Below the pieces are notes generated by a model that was given only the letters and a program-made list of their open reading frames with translations, was not told where the DNA came from and did not search any database. A stretch of DNA of 32,329 nucleotides from an uncultured Verrucomicrobiales bacterium (GTDB lineage Bacteria > Verrucomicrobiota > Verrucomicrobiia > Verrucomicrobiales > Akkermansiaceae), in NCBI GenBank assembly GCA_913060685.1, contig CAJXVQ010000011.1, positions 1-32,329 on the forward strand. Reading direction: 5' to 3'. Made by a program: the position numbers and the translations under genes. Of this stretch, positions 1 to 7,809 are shown one piece after another. How positions within the stretch are numbered: the stretch's first letter is position 1; each line of letters starts with the position of its first letter.

Positions 1-49
1 ACGAGATCAGCCTCGGTCTCGTGGGCTCGGAGATGTGTATAAGAGACAG
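1..49. other. Untrimmed Nextera sequencing adapter (left contig end)
   Basis: This is not genomic DNA. Bases 1-7 match the end of the Illumina P7 primer, bases 8-15 (CAGCCTCG) match a Nextera i7 index (N710 as I recall it), bases 16-30 are the i7-side read primer and bases 31-49 are the 19-bp Tn5 mosaic end. The first genomic base is therefore about 50. Reading across the adapter on the minus strand gives the peptide LLYTSPSPRDRG, a known database contaminant, so no protein should be called here. Confidence 0.98.
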
Positions 50-1482
50 CTCAAATTCTCGTTGTAGACGTCTCGGATCCTACTACTCCTGAGCTGCTGC
101 TGGATTATCGAGTTGATGTGGAAACAAACGGTCCTGTCAATGATGACGAGGAAGTGACGATGGATGGGACTTCGACAATTTCGGGAATCGTTGAGCAGGG
201 TGGGAAGGTCTTCCTTTCGTTCCGTCAGAACAAGCTTGTGACGGGCGAAGACGGGGAAGGAAGTTTCTATAAAAACGAGCACAAGCTTCGTGTCGCGACC
301 TTCGCGAACGATGGCGCCATTTCGGTGGCTCCTTCCGTGAGTGTTCCGGGCACGGTTAAAGGTGTCAGGAAGGTGGGCGACGGTTCGGGATGGCTCTTGC
401 TATCATCAGCACAGGCCACCCGCACCGGGAACGATGAACAGATCTGGTGGTCGGATGATCTCGTTTTACAAACCTCTGTCTTCGACGGAGTAACGACATT
501 TTTGATCGATGAAGCGACCATTCCCAATGCCTACCATCGTAGCATTCAAGTCACCGGGCACCACTTTGCGGTTCCCTACTCTACGTGGGATGGATCGGAT
601 GCGAGTCAGGGGATCGATTTTTATCCCTTTGATTTGCTAGGGGAGATCGGGGAGCCGAGAATGATGGACTTGGGATTCTATCCCAATGAACTCGTTTACA
701 AGGGAGGCATTCTCTCCACGAGCGGCTGGGGTTACGGTCAGCAAGTTTGGTGGATGCTTAATCCGAATACCATCGACGATTTGGAGCCCGCAGTGGTGGA
801 GGCCGTCAACCAATTTCATGTCGATTTGGATCACGTATCTTTTGACACGAAGCGCTCGCTTGCCTGGGTGCCCGTTGGTGCTTACGGCGTGGAACCGGTA
901 GACCTCGCCCACTTGTTTGAAAGGGCGGCTGCGCCGAGGGCTCTGAAAATCTCCCGTGCGAAGGTGGGTGCCGTTCCGTGGGTGAATTACCAAATGCACT
1001 TTGGGAATCTCTCTCCGGCAGGTGGGGACGATGATCTCGGAGCTTTGGCTTCGGATGAGATTTGGCGATACCGTGCCGTTGAAACTGTGACTTACGCCGA
1101 TTGGATCGCGGGGCGATTGGGTGAGGAAGACAATCCGGGGTTTGTCGTTCCTTCGGAAGATGATGACCTGGACGGAGACGGATTGTCGAATTGGGGCGAG
1201 TTTGCCTTCGGAACGGACCCGACCCGCCGGGATTCGGGCCGGTTGCAAATCAGGCGAAGGGCTGCGGAGGGGGAGGTGGAAGTTGAGTTCGATCTTCCGC
1301 GTGGCCGTCAAGGAGTCGCTTGGGAGGTTCAGACATCCAATGATCTCGCCAACTGGTCGACCTCCACGATGGTGAAAATGTCGGCCCAAGTCGTGGATGA
1401 AAAGACCACAAGAATGATGCTGCGATTTCCGGCAGAAACGAGTCGGGGACCGATTTTCCTGCGGTTGAACTTCGAACGGTAA
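50..1482 (+). CDS. Secreted beta-propeller protein with C-terminal Ca-binding module, 5' truncated
   Basis: The reading frame stays open upstream of the GTG at 118 right up to the adapter (whole codons from 52). It encodes QILVVDVSDPTTPELLLDYR, a blade-like motif of beta-propeller proteins (VVDVSDPxxPELL), so the true start is missing. The middle part has further propeller-like strands. The C-terminus carries an acidic DDDLDGDGLSNWGEFAFGTDP stretch of the thrombospondin type 3/dockerin-like Ca-binding kind, followed by a beta-rich tail (VQTSNDLANWS ... FLRLNFER) often seen at the ends of secreted Verrucomicrobia proteins. It is most likely an exported protein, possibly anchored through the tail. 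The substrate is unknown. The propeller call rests on the blade motif and is moderate; the truncation is certain. Confidence 0.75.
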
Positions 1483-1925
1483 AGCAAGCGCTCCAAGGGT
1501 CAGATTTCCTAGCCTCTGTAGTTTAGGCGCGGAGTGGGAGCTTCGCTGTGCGGGGGAAGTAGCATGAGCGTCCCGCTTGTGTATCCGGTCGACCTGCTGC
1601 AATCAGGATGATTACGCTACGATGTACTTCAGCGACAGAAAGGGTCGTAGCTCAGCATGCGTGGACCATGTGCGAAGGGTGATTCTCGCCGCCATTCTTG
1701 GGCGTCTGCTTCCTTGTAGAACTTTTTAGCCATCCGGATCGAGGCTCCATAGTCCCCAAGTCGCCGTGCGCAATCGCTCCATCCGAGGTGGGCTTGCAGA
1801 CGCTTGGAATTATAAAGCCAATTCCAGCTTTTTGAAACGAACGCAAAAGGTCCTGAAAATCTTAGCTCGATGGTGAAGTTTGTATTTCAGAGTCGACTTC
1901 ATCCTGATTTCGAGCGTGCACCGCC
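1483..1925. other. Intergenic stretch, no convincing gene
   Basis: This 443-bp stretch lies between convergent genes. The only notable feature is a minus-strand frame of 85 codons (1632-1886, stop at 1629-1631) that reads like protein (GWSDCARRLGDYGASIRMAKKF) but has no ATG near its beginning and no family I recognise. It could be the decayed 3' end of a gene or chance. The sequence TCGTAGCTCAG near 1646-1656 resembles a tRNA 5' half, but no T-arm follows. I see no clear terminator hairpin with a T-run. Confidence 0.5.
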
Positions 1926-2648
1926 CTACTCCGGTTGCCCCTTTGAATCAGGCTTCCCACCCTTGATCATCAGCACCGCCTGGCGCGCCAGGCGTTGGCC
2001 AAAGAGATCGTAGCCGGCCTTGGTATAGTGAAGATCGTTGGTCATTTTTCCTTTCTTCTCCTTGTTGTTCGTGTCGTCCGTATCCACCCACGCACCGCGT
2101 GGGTCATCAGTTGCCACCTTCACCTGGGCAGCGCGGACACCCTCCCAATGCTCTGCCGTAGAGTAGTCACTGAGGCGCCCAATCACAAAGGCCATTTCCG
2201 GGGCATCGAGGTCTTTTCGTAGATTGGCAATGAGCGTCTTCATGCTCTCTTCATAAGCCGCCGAGAGTTTCTCTTTGCCATCCCGCTCCCCCTGCATCCA
2301 GAAGAAGGTGATCGTTTTCGGCTTTCCCTCCGCAATGCTCGCCTTCGCCAACTTTACCACCTCTGCGTAAAACGCACCCGGGTCATTCCGCGGCTCAAGA
2401 TCACTCTTCGCGGCAATCTTATCCCAGGTGGGAACCCATTTGCGAATCGGCTGTCCACCCTTCGCAAACTTGATGTGCTGAATGTCGGTATCCGGTAGGA
2501 GCTTCTTCAACTCGGGAAGAAAAGCCGCTTCCGGCTTAAGACCCGCCATGTTCGATTGGCCGGACAAAATGAACAAATGACGCTCCCCGGCTTCAACTAA
2601 CGAAGGCGAGAGAAAAACGACACACAAGAGAGCGATAAGAGTTTTCAT
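1926..2648 (-). CDS. Secreted SGNH/SASA-type carbohydrate acetylesterase
   Basis: This 240-residue protein belongs to the SASA family (sialate O-acetylesterase-like, CE6-type SGNH hydrolases), which removes acetyl groups from sugars or polysaccharides. A signal peptide (MKTLIALLCVVFLSPSLVEA) targets it for export. Block I is FILSGQSNMAG with nucleophile Ser32. The WMQGERDG block around 117-124 supplies oxyanion-hole or stabilising residues. The catalytic Asp/His pair is DLHYT near 205-209. It is shorter than the second SASA protein at 27031-28233 and consists of the single catalytic domain. The natural substrate cannot be read from sequence; acetylated plant or algal polysaccharide is an inference from the sulfatase and second esterase nearby. 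It stands alone on the minus strand. Confidence 0.85.
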   Translation of the reverse strand: MKTLIALLCVVFLSPSLVEAGERHLFILSGQSNMAGLKPEAAFLPELKKLLPDTDIQHIKFAKGGQPIRKWVPTWDKIAAKSDLEPRNDPGAFYAEVVKLAKASIAEGKPKTITFFWMQGERDGKEKLSAAYEESMKTLIANLRKDLDAPEMAFVIGRLSDYSTAEHWEGVRAAQVKVATDDPRGAWVDTDDTNNKEKKGKMTNDLHYTKAGYDLFGQRLARQAVLMIKGGKPDSKGQPE

Positions 2649-2698
2649 CTTCTCTCCCTACGCTGAAAATTCTCCCGCTTGTCAGGAAAGATGCCGCC

Positions 2699-2863
2699 AT
2701 GAGTGGCCGTGCTGTCGATCCTCGTCGCTTTCCGGGTGATGGATACTATAACGATGCGGTTGATCCGGCTGATGAACCACGCCCTTTCGGAAGAATCAGC
2801 GCTCTCCTGAAAACCATCCGACCAGGATTACAAACTGAACTTCGATTCGCAATGGCTCTTTAG
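2699..2863 (+). CDS. Possible small protein, 54 aa, unknown
   Basis: An ATG at 2699 opens a 54-codon frame ending with TAG at 2861. An AGGAAAG-like sequence lies about 8 bases upstream, one of the few Shine-Dalgarno-like sites in this window. The peptide (MSGRAVDPRRFPGDGYYNDA ...) has no signal peptide or membrane segment and matches no family I know. It fills the divergent gap between the esterase at 1926-2648 and the gene at 2949. It may be a real small gene, the remnant of a longer one, or chance. Confidence 0.25.
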   Translation: MSGRAVDPRRFPGDGYYNDAVDPADEPRPFGRISALLKTIRPGLQTELRFAMAL

Positions 2864-2948
2864 CTGCTCCTCATTTTAGCCTTCTTCAATTGCAGCGAGA
2901 TGGACAAGCCACCGCCCTCATTTAGCCAAAAACCAAAAAACTGACCCC

Positions 2949-4106
2949 ATGAAATTACAACTTGCTACCTGTGCCGCGATACTCGCTACCGCCTTTAGCG
3001 CATCCGCCCAGAATGAAAAGAGCCCCGGGTTGCAGGTTCTCGACCGCTTTGTCGGGACGTGGGACATTGTCGGTTCCTACACCCCGGCCGGAGGGGAGAA
3101 GGTCCCAACCCAGTCAATCTCTCTCCGGAAGTGGTCAACGAACGGAACAACGCTCCACTTCGGCGATCCAGGTTCAAGTCCGGACGATCCGGGAGTTCAG
3201 TCGCAACAGTCCTACGATCCGGAGAAGAAAAACTACCCGGGCGTGGTCAAGAGTTCCCTCGGGCGCGGAGAGTTCACGGGGATTTGGGATCAAAAAAACA
3301 AGACGATGTCATTCATAGGGACTTACGAGGGCAGCGCCACTACGTTTAAAGGATCCACTCGCTTTATCGATGCGGATACCGTCGAGTCGAAGATCGCCTT
3401 CAAGAAAGCCGACGGCGAATTAATGTTCGATTTGAAATCGAAGCAAACCCGGCGCAAACCACTGGCGAAGGTGCCCACCGTTGACGAACTGATCGCGAGT
3501 TATCACAAATCCATCGGAGGACTCGAAGCCAACAAGAAGATCACGACCCGCCGGAGGGTGGGAACATTCTCCCTATTCGACAGCCCGCCCTCGAAGATCA
3601 CCGTGATCCAAAAGGCGCCTGACTTGGGACTGACCACGATCGAGATTGACGGCTTCGGCGAAACCCTCGACGGCACCGACGGCAAGGTGGTCTGGAAGAG
3701 CAACCCGGCCGAGGGGACGGTTGAACTGCAGGGCGCGGAACGCGTCCAGAAGCTGCGTGATTACCAGCTCCACAAATATCTCGATCTCAAATCGGACTTC
3801 AAAACGTTGACCTCCAAAGGACGTGAGACAGTGAAGGGAACCACCTACGACGTCCTCGAAGCAGTCCATAAGGATGGGAGCAGCGAGATGCTTTTCTTCC
3901 ATGCATGGAATCACCAACTTGGCCTCGTCAAGCTGGCTGACTTCACGATTGAGATGACCAACTACCGGGAGATCGACGGGATCTTCCTTCCGGCCACAAC
4001 CTCCGTCGTCCTTCCCGGCGGACGGGCGGTCATGACAGCCAAGTTTACCAAGATAGAGCACGGCATTAAGGTGGACGAGGCCCTCTTCAGGAAGCCAACG
4101 GAGTGA
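2949..4106 (+). CDS. Secreted DUF1579-like plus LolA-like two-domain protein
   Basis: This 385-residue protein has a signal peptide (MKLQLATCAAILATAFSASA). Residues about 28-175 resemble the DUF1579 family, with LDRFVGTWDIVGSY at the start of the beta-barrel. The rest, from about 180, looks like the outer-membrane lipoprotein-sorting (LolA/LolB-like) half-barrel fold, with ... DGKVVWKSNPAEGTVELQG ... and a DYQLHKYLDLKSDF segment. The combination suggests a periplasmic protein that binds a hydrophobic ligand or lipid, but no enzymatic residues are evident. The start is preceded by an A/C-rich tract (CCAAAAACCAAAAAACTGACCCC) and no Shine-Dalgarno sequence. It precedes the DJ-1-like gene by 99 bp on the same strand and may or may not share its transcript. 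The domain assignments are by eye. Confidence 0.6.
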   Translation: MKLQLATCAAILATAFSASAQNEKSPGLQVLDRFVGTWDIVGSYTPAGGEKVPTQSISLRKWSTNGTTLHFGDPGSSPDDPGVQSQQSYDPEKKNYPGVVKSSLGRGEFTGIWDQKNKTMSFIGTYEGSATTFKGSTRFIDADTVESKIAFKKADGELMFDLKSKQTRRKPLAKVPTVDELIASYHKSIGGLEANKKITTRRRVGTFSLFDSPPSKITVIQKAPDLGLTTIEIDGFGETLDGTDGKVVWKSNPAEGTVELQGAERVQKLRDYQLHKYLDLKSDFKTLTSKGRETVKGTTYDVLEAVHKDGSSEMLFFHAWNHQLGLVKLADFTIEMTNYREIDGIFLPATTSVVLPGGRAVMTAKFTKIEHGIKVDEALFRKPTE

Positions 4107-4205
4107 GGATGAAGAGGTCAGCTTGATCATTGGTGGCAAAAATCGCGACCGGCTAAACGAGAGATTCTGTACAGACAAAGAGATCAACCTCGATACTCTC
4201 GCAGC

Positions 4206-4778
4206 ATGTCAGATTACATTGGAAAGGCACTCATTGTCATTGGTGATGCCACAGAGACCGTCGATACCCTCTATCCTTTCTACCGTCTCCAGGAGGCCAA
4301 AATTCAGCCGGTCGTGATTGCGCCGGAAAAGCGACTCTACCAAATGGTGCTGCACGAAGTCCGTCCGGGGTGGACCATCACCAAGGAATGGGAGGGGTAT
4401 CAAATCCAAGCCGACCTTGCCTTCTCCGAGGTTAATCCGGAAGAGTATCTGGGGATTCTCTATTCCGGTGGTCGTGCTCCGGAATACATCCGCGAAGACG
4501 AGGATCTCATCAAGATGACGCAATGGTTTTTCGACAACAACAAGCCCATTGCGAGCGTTTGCCATGGCGTGGAAATTCCTGCTCGGGCGGATCGGGTCAA
4601 GGGGCGGCGAATGGCCACCGTTCCGAAGTGCCAATTCGACCTCGAAATCTGTGGAGGAATCTATGTGAACGAGCCCTGCGTCATCGACGGAAACCTCGTT
4701 TCCGGCCGAACCTTCCACGACAACGGGCACTACGTCGGCCCGTGGATCAAAATGCTGGAAGAGGCCGCTGCTTCCTAG
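4206..4778 (+). CDS. DJ-1/PfpI family protein
   Basis: This 190-residue protein has the DJ-1/PfpI (class I glutamine amidotransferase-like) fold. It shows the nucleophile elbow ASVCHGVEIPARAD with the conserved Cys-His pair near 118-119, the preceding GGRAPEYIRED segment, and a C-terminal VSGRTFHDNGHYVGPWIKML. Members act as proteases, glyoxalases, deglycases or chaperones, and the sequence does not say which. No signal peptide is seen, so it is likely cytoplasmic. It lies about 20 bp upstream of the TIM-barrel gene on the same strand and may be co-transcribed with it. A role in removing reactive aldehydes from sugar oxidation would fit the neighbours but is only an inference. Confidence 0.85.
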   Translation: MSDYIGKALIVIGDATETVDTLYPFYRLQEAKIQPVVIAPEKRLYQMVLHEVRPGWTITKEWEGYQIQADLAFSEVNPEEYLGILYSGGRAPEYIREDEDLIKMTQWFFDNNKPIASVCHGVEIPARADRVKGRRMATVPKCQFDLEICGGIYVNEPCVIDGNLVSGRTFHDNGHYVGPWIKMLEEAAAS

Positions 4779-4798
4779 TTCGCTAACACTACTTTGTG

Positions 4799-5710
4799 AT
4801 GAAACGACGAAGCGCAATTCAACTGATGGGGGCTGGAGCCATCCTCCCTACGATGGCTCAAGCGGAGGACGCCTTTACTCTTCGCTATGTTCTATCGTCT
4901 GCAATGTTTGGCGGCTTGCCGCTCGACAGGGTTCTCTCCGAGGCTTCGGTGACGGGTTCGGAGTCAGTCGATATATGGAGAAAGGTCCACGCAACGCATC
5001 GGGAGCAAATAACGGCGATGGGCGATGACGCTTTCCAAGGACTCCTTAAAAAGCACAAAACGAAGATGTCAGTGTCGACCTGCTATCCACTTGGACCGTT
5101 CAAGCAGGATGATGAGTTGAAGTGGGTGAAGAAAAACGGAGGGCTCCTTACTGTTTGCGGATCCGGGAGTATGGGTGAAAAAGACCCGGCCGGGAAAGAG
5201 GCCAAGAGGCAGGTGGAATCCTTTTTTAAAAAGCTCAAACCACACTACGAACTGGCCGGGGAACTCGGGGTGACGATGGCGATTGAGAATCATAAAAACG
5301 CCATGCTTTCATCTCCTGATTCGATTCGCTATTTCGCCGAGTTGAATCCATCAAAGAATGTTGGAATCGCCTTTGCCCCCCACCATCTCTACGACGCGGT
5401 GGAAGAGATTCCAAAGTTGATTCGGGAAATTGGAAAGGACCAGTTGCCGTTTTTCTATTTTCAGGAACACCACTTGTCCTCGAAAAAGAAGATGACGAAA
5501 GAGGATGAACTCAAGCAGATGCCTGGCTTCGGTCCCCTCGACTATCTTCCGATTCTGGCCGCATTGAAGGGAATCAAATTCGATGGCTTGTCGGAGATCT
5601 TCATGCATCCCGTGCCGCGTGGGGTTCCGGTGCTTCCGACGGCGAAAGAGATTTCCAAGGTGATCAACAAGTCGCGTATCTATCTGGAGGACTGTTTGAC
5701 GAAAGCATGA
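4799..5710 (+). CDS. Exported xylose-isomerase-like TIM barrel (sugar phosphate isomerase/epimerase family)
   Basis: This 303-residue protein begins with a Tat-like signal (MKRRSAIQLMGAGAILPTMA). I chose the ATG at 4799 over the GTG three bases earlier. The body fits the AP endonuclease 2/xylose isomerase-like TIM barrel: VTMAIENHKNAML carries a conserved Glu metal ligand, and FDGLSEIFMHPVP is the last strand with another Glu. The usual D-x-x-H metal strand reads VGIAFAPHHLY, so the Asp is replaced. This could mean an altered metal site or loss of isomerase activity. The stop codon overlaps the start of the cytochrome gene (ATGA at 5707-5710), indicating translational coupling. The substrate is unknown; a sugar or keto-sugar in the periplasm is the likely type. 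Confidence 0.75.
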   Translation: MKRRSAIQLMGAGAILPTMAQAEDAFTLRYVLSSAMFGGLPLDRVLSEASVTGSESVDIWRKVHATHREQITAMGDDAFQGLLKKHKTKMSVSTCYPLGPFKQDDELKWVKKNGGLLTVCGSGSMGEKDPAGKEAKRQVESFFKKLKPHYELAGELGVTMAIENHKNAMLSSPDSIRYFAELNPSKNVGIAFAPHHLYDAVEEIPKLIREIGKDQLPFFYFQEHHLSSKKKMTKEDELKQMPGFGPLDYLPILAALKGIKFDGLSEIFMHPVPRGVPVLPTAKEISKVINKSRIYLEDCLTKA

Positions 5711-7809
5711 GATCTCGAGCTTTCAAAGGAGTTGGGGTTGCATTGGCTATCGGTGTTTTTGCTTTCGTGTCCTTTCATCTTTTCGCGGGTCCTCACGTGA
5801 TCGGATACGAGCGCTTTCATTCCGATCAACCTTCGGCAGTGGGCGGCGGGATTCTTTTTTCTGAATTGGGCTGCGCCAATTGCCACAGCGAGTCTCCCGT
5901 CGCGACTCCGCGGAAGGGGCCAAACTTGGTCGATTTGAAACAACGAATCGATCACGATTGGATCAGCTCTTTTCTCAAGAACCCGGAGGTTGGGCGGCCC
6001 GGATCCACGATGCCAAAGATGGTGCACGGTCTGTCCAATGAAGAGGTGGAATCGATCATCGCCTTTCTGGGGACGAAAGGCAAAGGGATCAAATTCAGCA
6101 ATGGGAGGCACGCCAACGCCGAGCGCGGAAGCGCGCTGTATCACGAGAAGGGCTGTGTCGCCTGTCATGTGCCAACGACTGATTTTCACTCGCCGCATGG
6201 CAGCCCCAAGCTTGCTGGCTTTGATCTCGCGATCGCTCATCCCGACTTGAAGAAGAAAACAAGTCTCGAGGCTTTGAACTACTTTCTCTCAGCTCCGGCC
6301 CGCTACCGCCCCGATGGTCGCATGCCGCACATCACTCTCGATCGGCAGGAGGTCATGGATATCGCGGCGCACCTCATGGATTTTCAGGGTTCCGATCCTA
6401 CAGAGGCGAACCCGGTGGAAGCATGGCCAAGCGCTGATGCGCTTGTGATTGGAAAGGGCAAGGACCTCGTGCAAAAAATGAATTGTGCAGCCTGCCACGA
6501 AATTCCTGGCGAGAAGGCGAAGGAAGTCGTGAAGCTTCCCGGCAAGGTTTTTTCGGACGATCTGCATTGTCTTTCGGACGAACCGGTCGATGGACTGCCC
6601 TTCTACGATCTTACGAATGCTCAGCGCAAATCCTTGAAGCTGTATTTGAAGAGCCGTGGCTCCGATGAAGGTAAAAAAGTCTCTACCACTCTCGCTGCAA
6701 TGAATTGCTATGCCTGTCACGAACGCGACGGAATTGGCGGCCCGACGGACGCAAGCGATCCCTGGTTTATTGGTGATGAGGGGTTGGCCGATTCGGGCCG
6801 ACTCCCACCTCCGCTCACGGGTATGGGTTTCAAGCTGAAGCGGGAATGGCTGGAAGGAGTTTTGATCGGCAAGGCGGAAAACCGGGTTCGGCCCTACATG
6901 AAAACACAGATGCCGGCCTATCCGCATCAGGCCGCAATACTTGCGGAGTTGTTGGAAGAAGCCGATGCGAAGGACGCTGGGTTTTCGGTGTCTCATTCGC
7001 CCGAAGTCCTGGAGGCCGGCAGGAAGTTGCTCGGCACCCAAGGTGGCGTGAGTTGCATTACCTGCCACACATGGGGAGGCCAGCCGTCGCTTGGAATTCA
7101 GACTCTTGATATTAGCTCGCTCGACCAGCGTCTCCGACCGGAATGGTTTCAGCAATACTTGCTGAATCCCGCTGCCTACCGACCCGGGACTTTGATGCCG
7201 CCGCTTTGGCCCGGGGGGAAGTCGACGGTGCCCGGAGTTCTCGGAGGGAAAACCGATCAGCAGATCGCGGCGATTTGGGCATTCATCGAAAAAGGCCAAG
7301 GGCTGCCCGAAGGATTCCCTGACCGCAGTGGCGGGCAATTCGAACTGGTTCCGAAAGATCGCCCGATCGTTCAGCGAACGTTTTTCAAGCGGACGGGTTC
7401 CAAGGCGATCCTCGTGGGCTTTCCGGGCGAGATACATATCGCCTACGACGGGCTGGATGCGTATCCGTCACTGGTGTGGAGGGGACGCTTCTTTGATGCC
7501 TACAACACGTGGTTCTCTCGGATGGCACCATTTGAGACGCCACTGAGTGAAGACGTTTTCGAGTTTCCCGAGCCTGAGAGCAAGGGACGTTTTCGTGGCT
7601 ATCGACTCGATGCCTCGGGTAATCCCATTTTTCTACTTCAAGTTGATGGCAGAGATCTGGAGGAAAGCTTCTCAGTCGCTGACGCAAAATTGTATCGAAC
7701 CATTTCCTGGACAGAAGGCCCCAAGCCTCTCGTGACACATCCCAAAGGAGTCGATGTTGCAGAAAAAGCGAAGAAGAACACCCTTACCTTTATCTACTCA
7801 TGGAAGTGA
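5707..7809 (+). CDS. Exported multi-haem cytochrome c (five CxxCH motifs)
   Basis: This 700-residue protein has an N-terminal hydrophobic segment (about 8-28) that is a signal peptide or membrane anchor. It contains five c-type haem-binding motifs in order: CANCH (56-60), CVACH, CAACH, CYACH and CITCH. Downstream of several of them are Met-containing loops typical of class I cytochrome axial ligands (PGSTMPKM, PDGRMPHI, TQMPAYP, RPGTLMPPLWPGG). The last 170 residues have no haem motif and look beta-rich (FPGEIHIAYDGLDAYPSLVW ...). It presumably carries electrons from a periplasmic dehydrogenase to the respiratory chain. It overlaps its upstream neighbour by 4 bp and its downstream neighbour by 10 bp, so the three are almost certainly one operon. 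It is not a standard bc1 or oxidase subunit. Confidence 0.88.
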   Translation: MRSRAFKGVGVALAIGVFAFVSFHLFAGPHVIGYERFHSDQPSAVGGGILFSELGCANCHSESPVATPRKGPNLVDLKQRIDHDWISSFLKNPEVGRPGSTMPKMVHGLSNEEVESIIAFLGTKGKGIKFSNGRHANAERGSALYHEKGCVACHVPTTDFHSPHGSPKLAGFDLAIAHPDLKKKTSLEALNYFLSAPARYRPDGRMPHITLDRQEVMDIAAHLMDFQGSDPTEANPVEAWPSADALVIGKGKDLVQKMNCAACHEIPGEKAKEVVKLPGKVFSDDLHCLSDEPVDGLPFYDLTNAQRKSLKLYLKSRGSDEGKKVSTTLAAMNCYACHERDGIGGPTDASDPWFIGDEGLADSGRLPPPLTGMGFKLKREWLEGVLIGKAENRVRPYMKTQMPAYPHQAAILAELLEEADAKDAGFSVSHSPEVLEAGRKLLGTQGGVSCITCHTWGGQPSLGIQTLDISSLDQRLRPEWFQQYLLNPAAYRPGTLMPPLWPGGKSTVPGVLGGKTDQQIAAIWAFIEKGQGLPEGFPDRSGGQFELVPKDRPIVQRTFFKRTGSKAILVGFPGEIHIAYDGLDAYPSLVWRGRFFDAYNTWFSRMAPFETPLSEDVFEFPEPESKGRFRGYRLDASGNPIFLLQVDGRDLEESFSVADAKLYRTISWTEGPKPLVTHPKGVDVAEKAKKNTLTFIYSWK

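Noticed and set aside
1646-1720. tRNA-like start TCGTAGCTCAG
   Set aside because: Only the D-arm-like part is present; no GGTTCGANNCC T-arm, acceptor pairing or anticodon stem follows within tRNA length.
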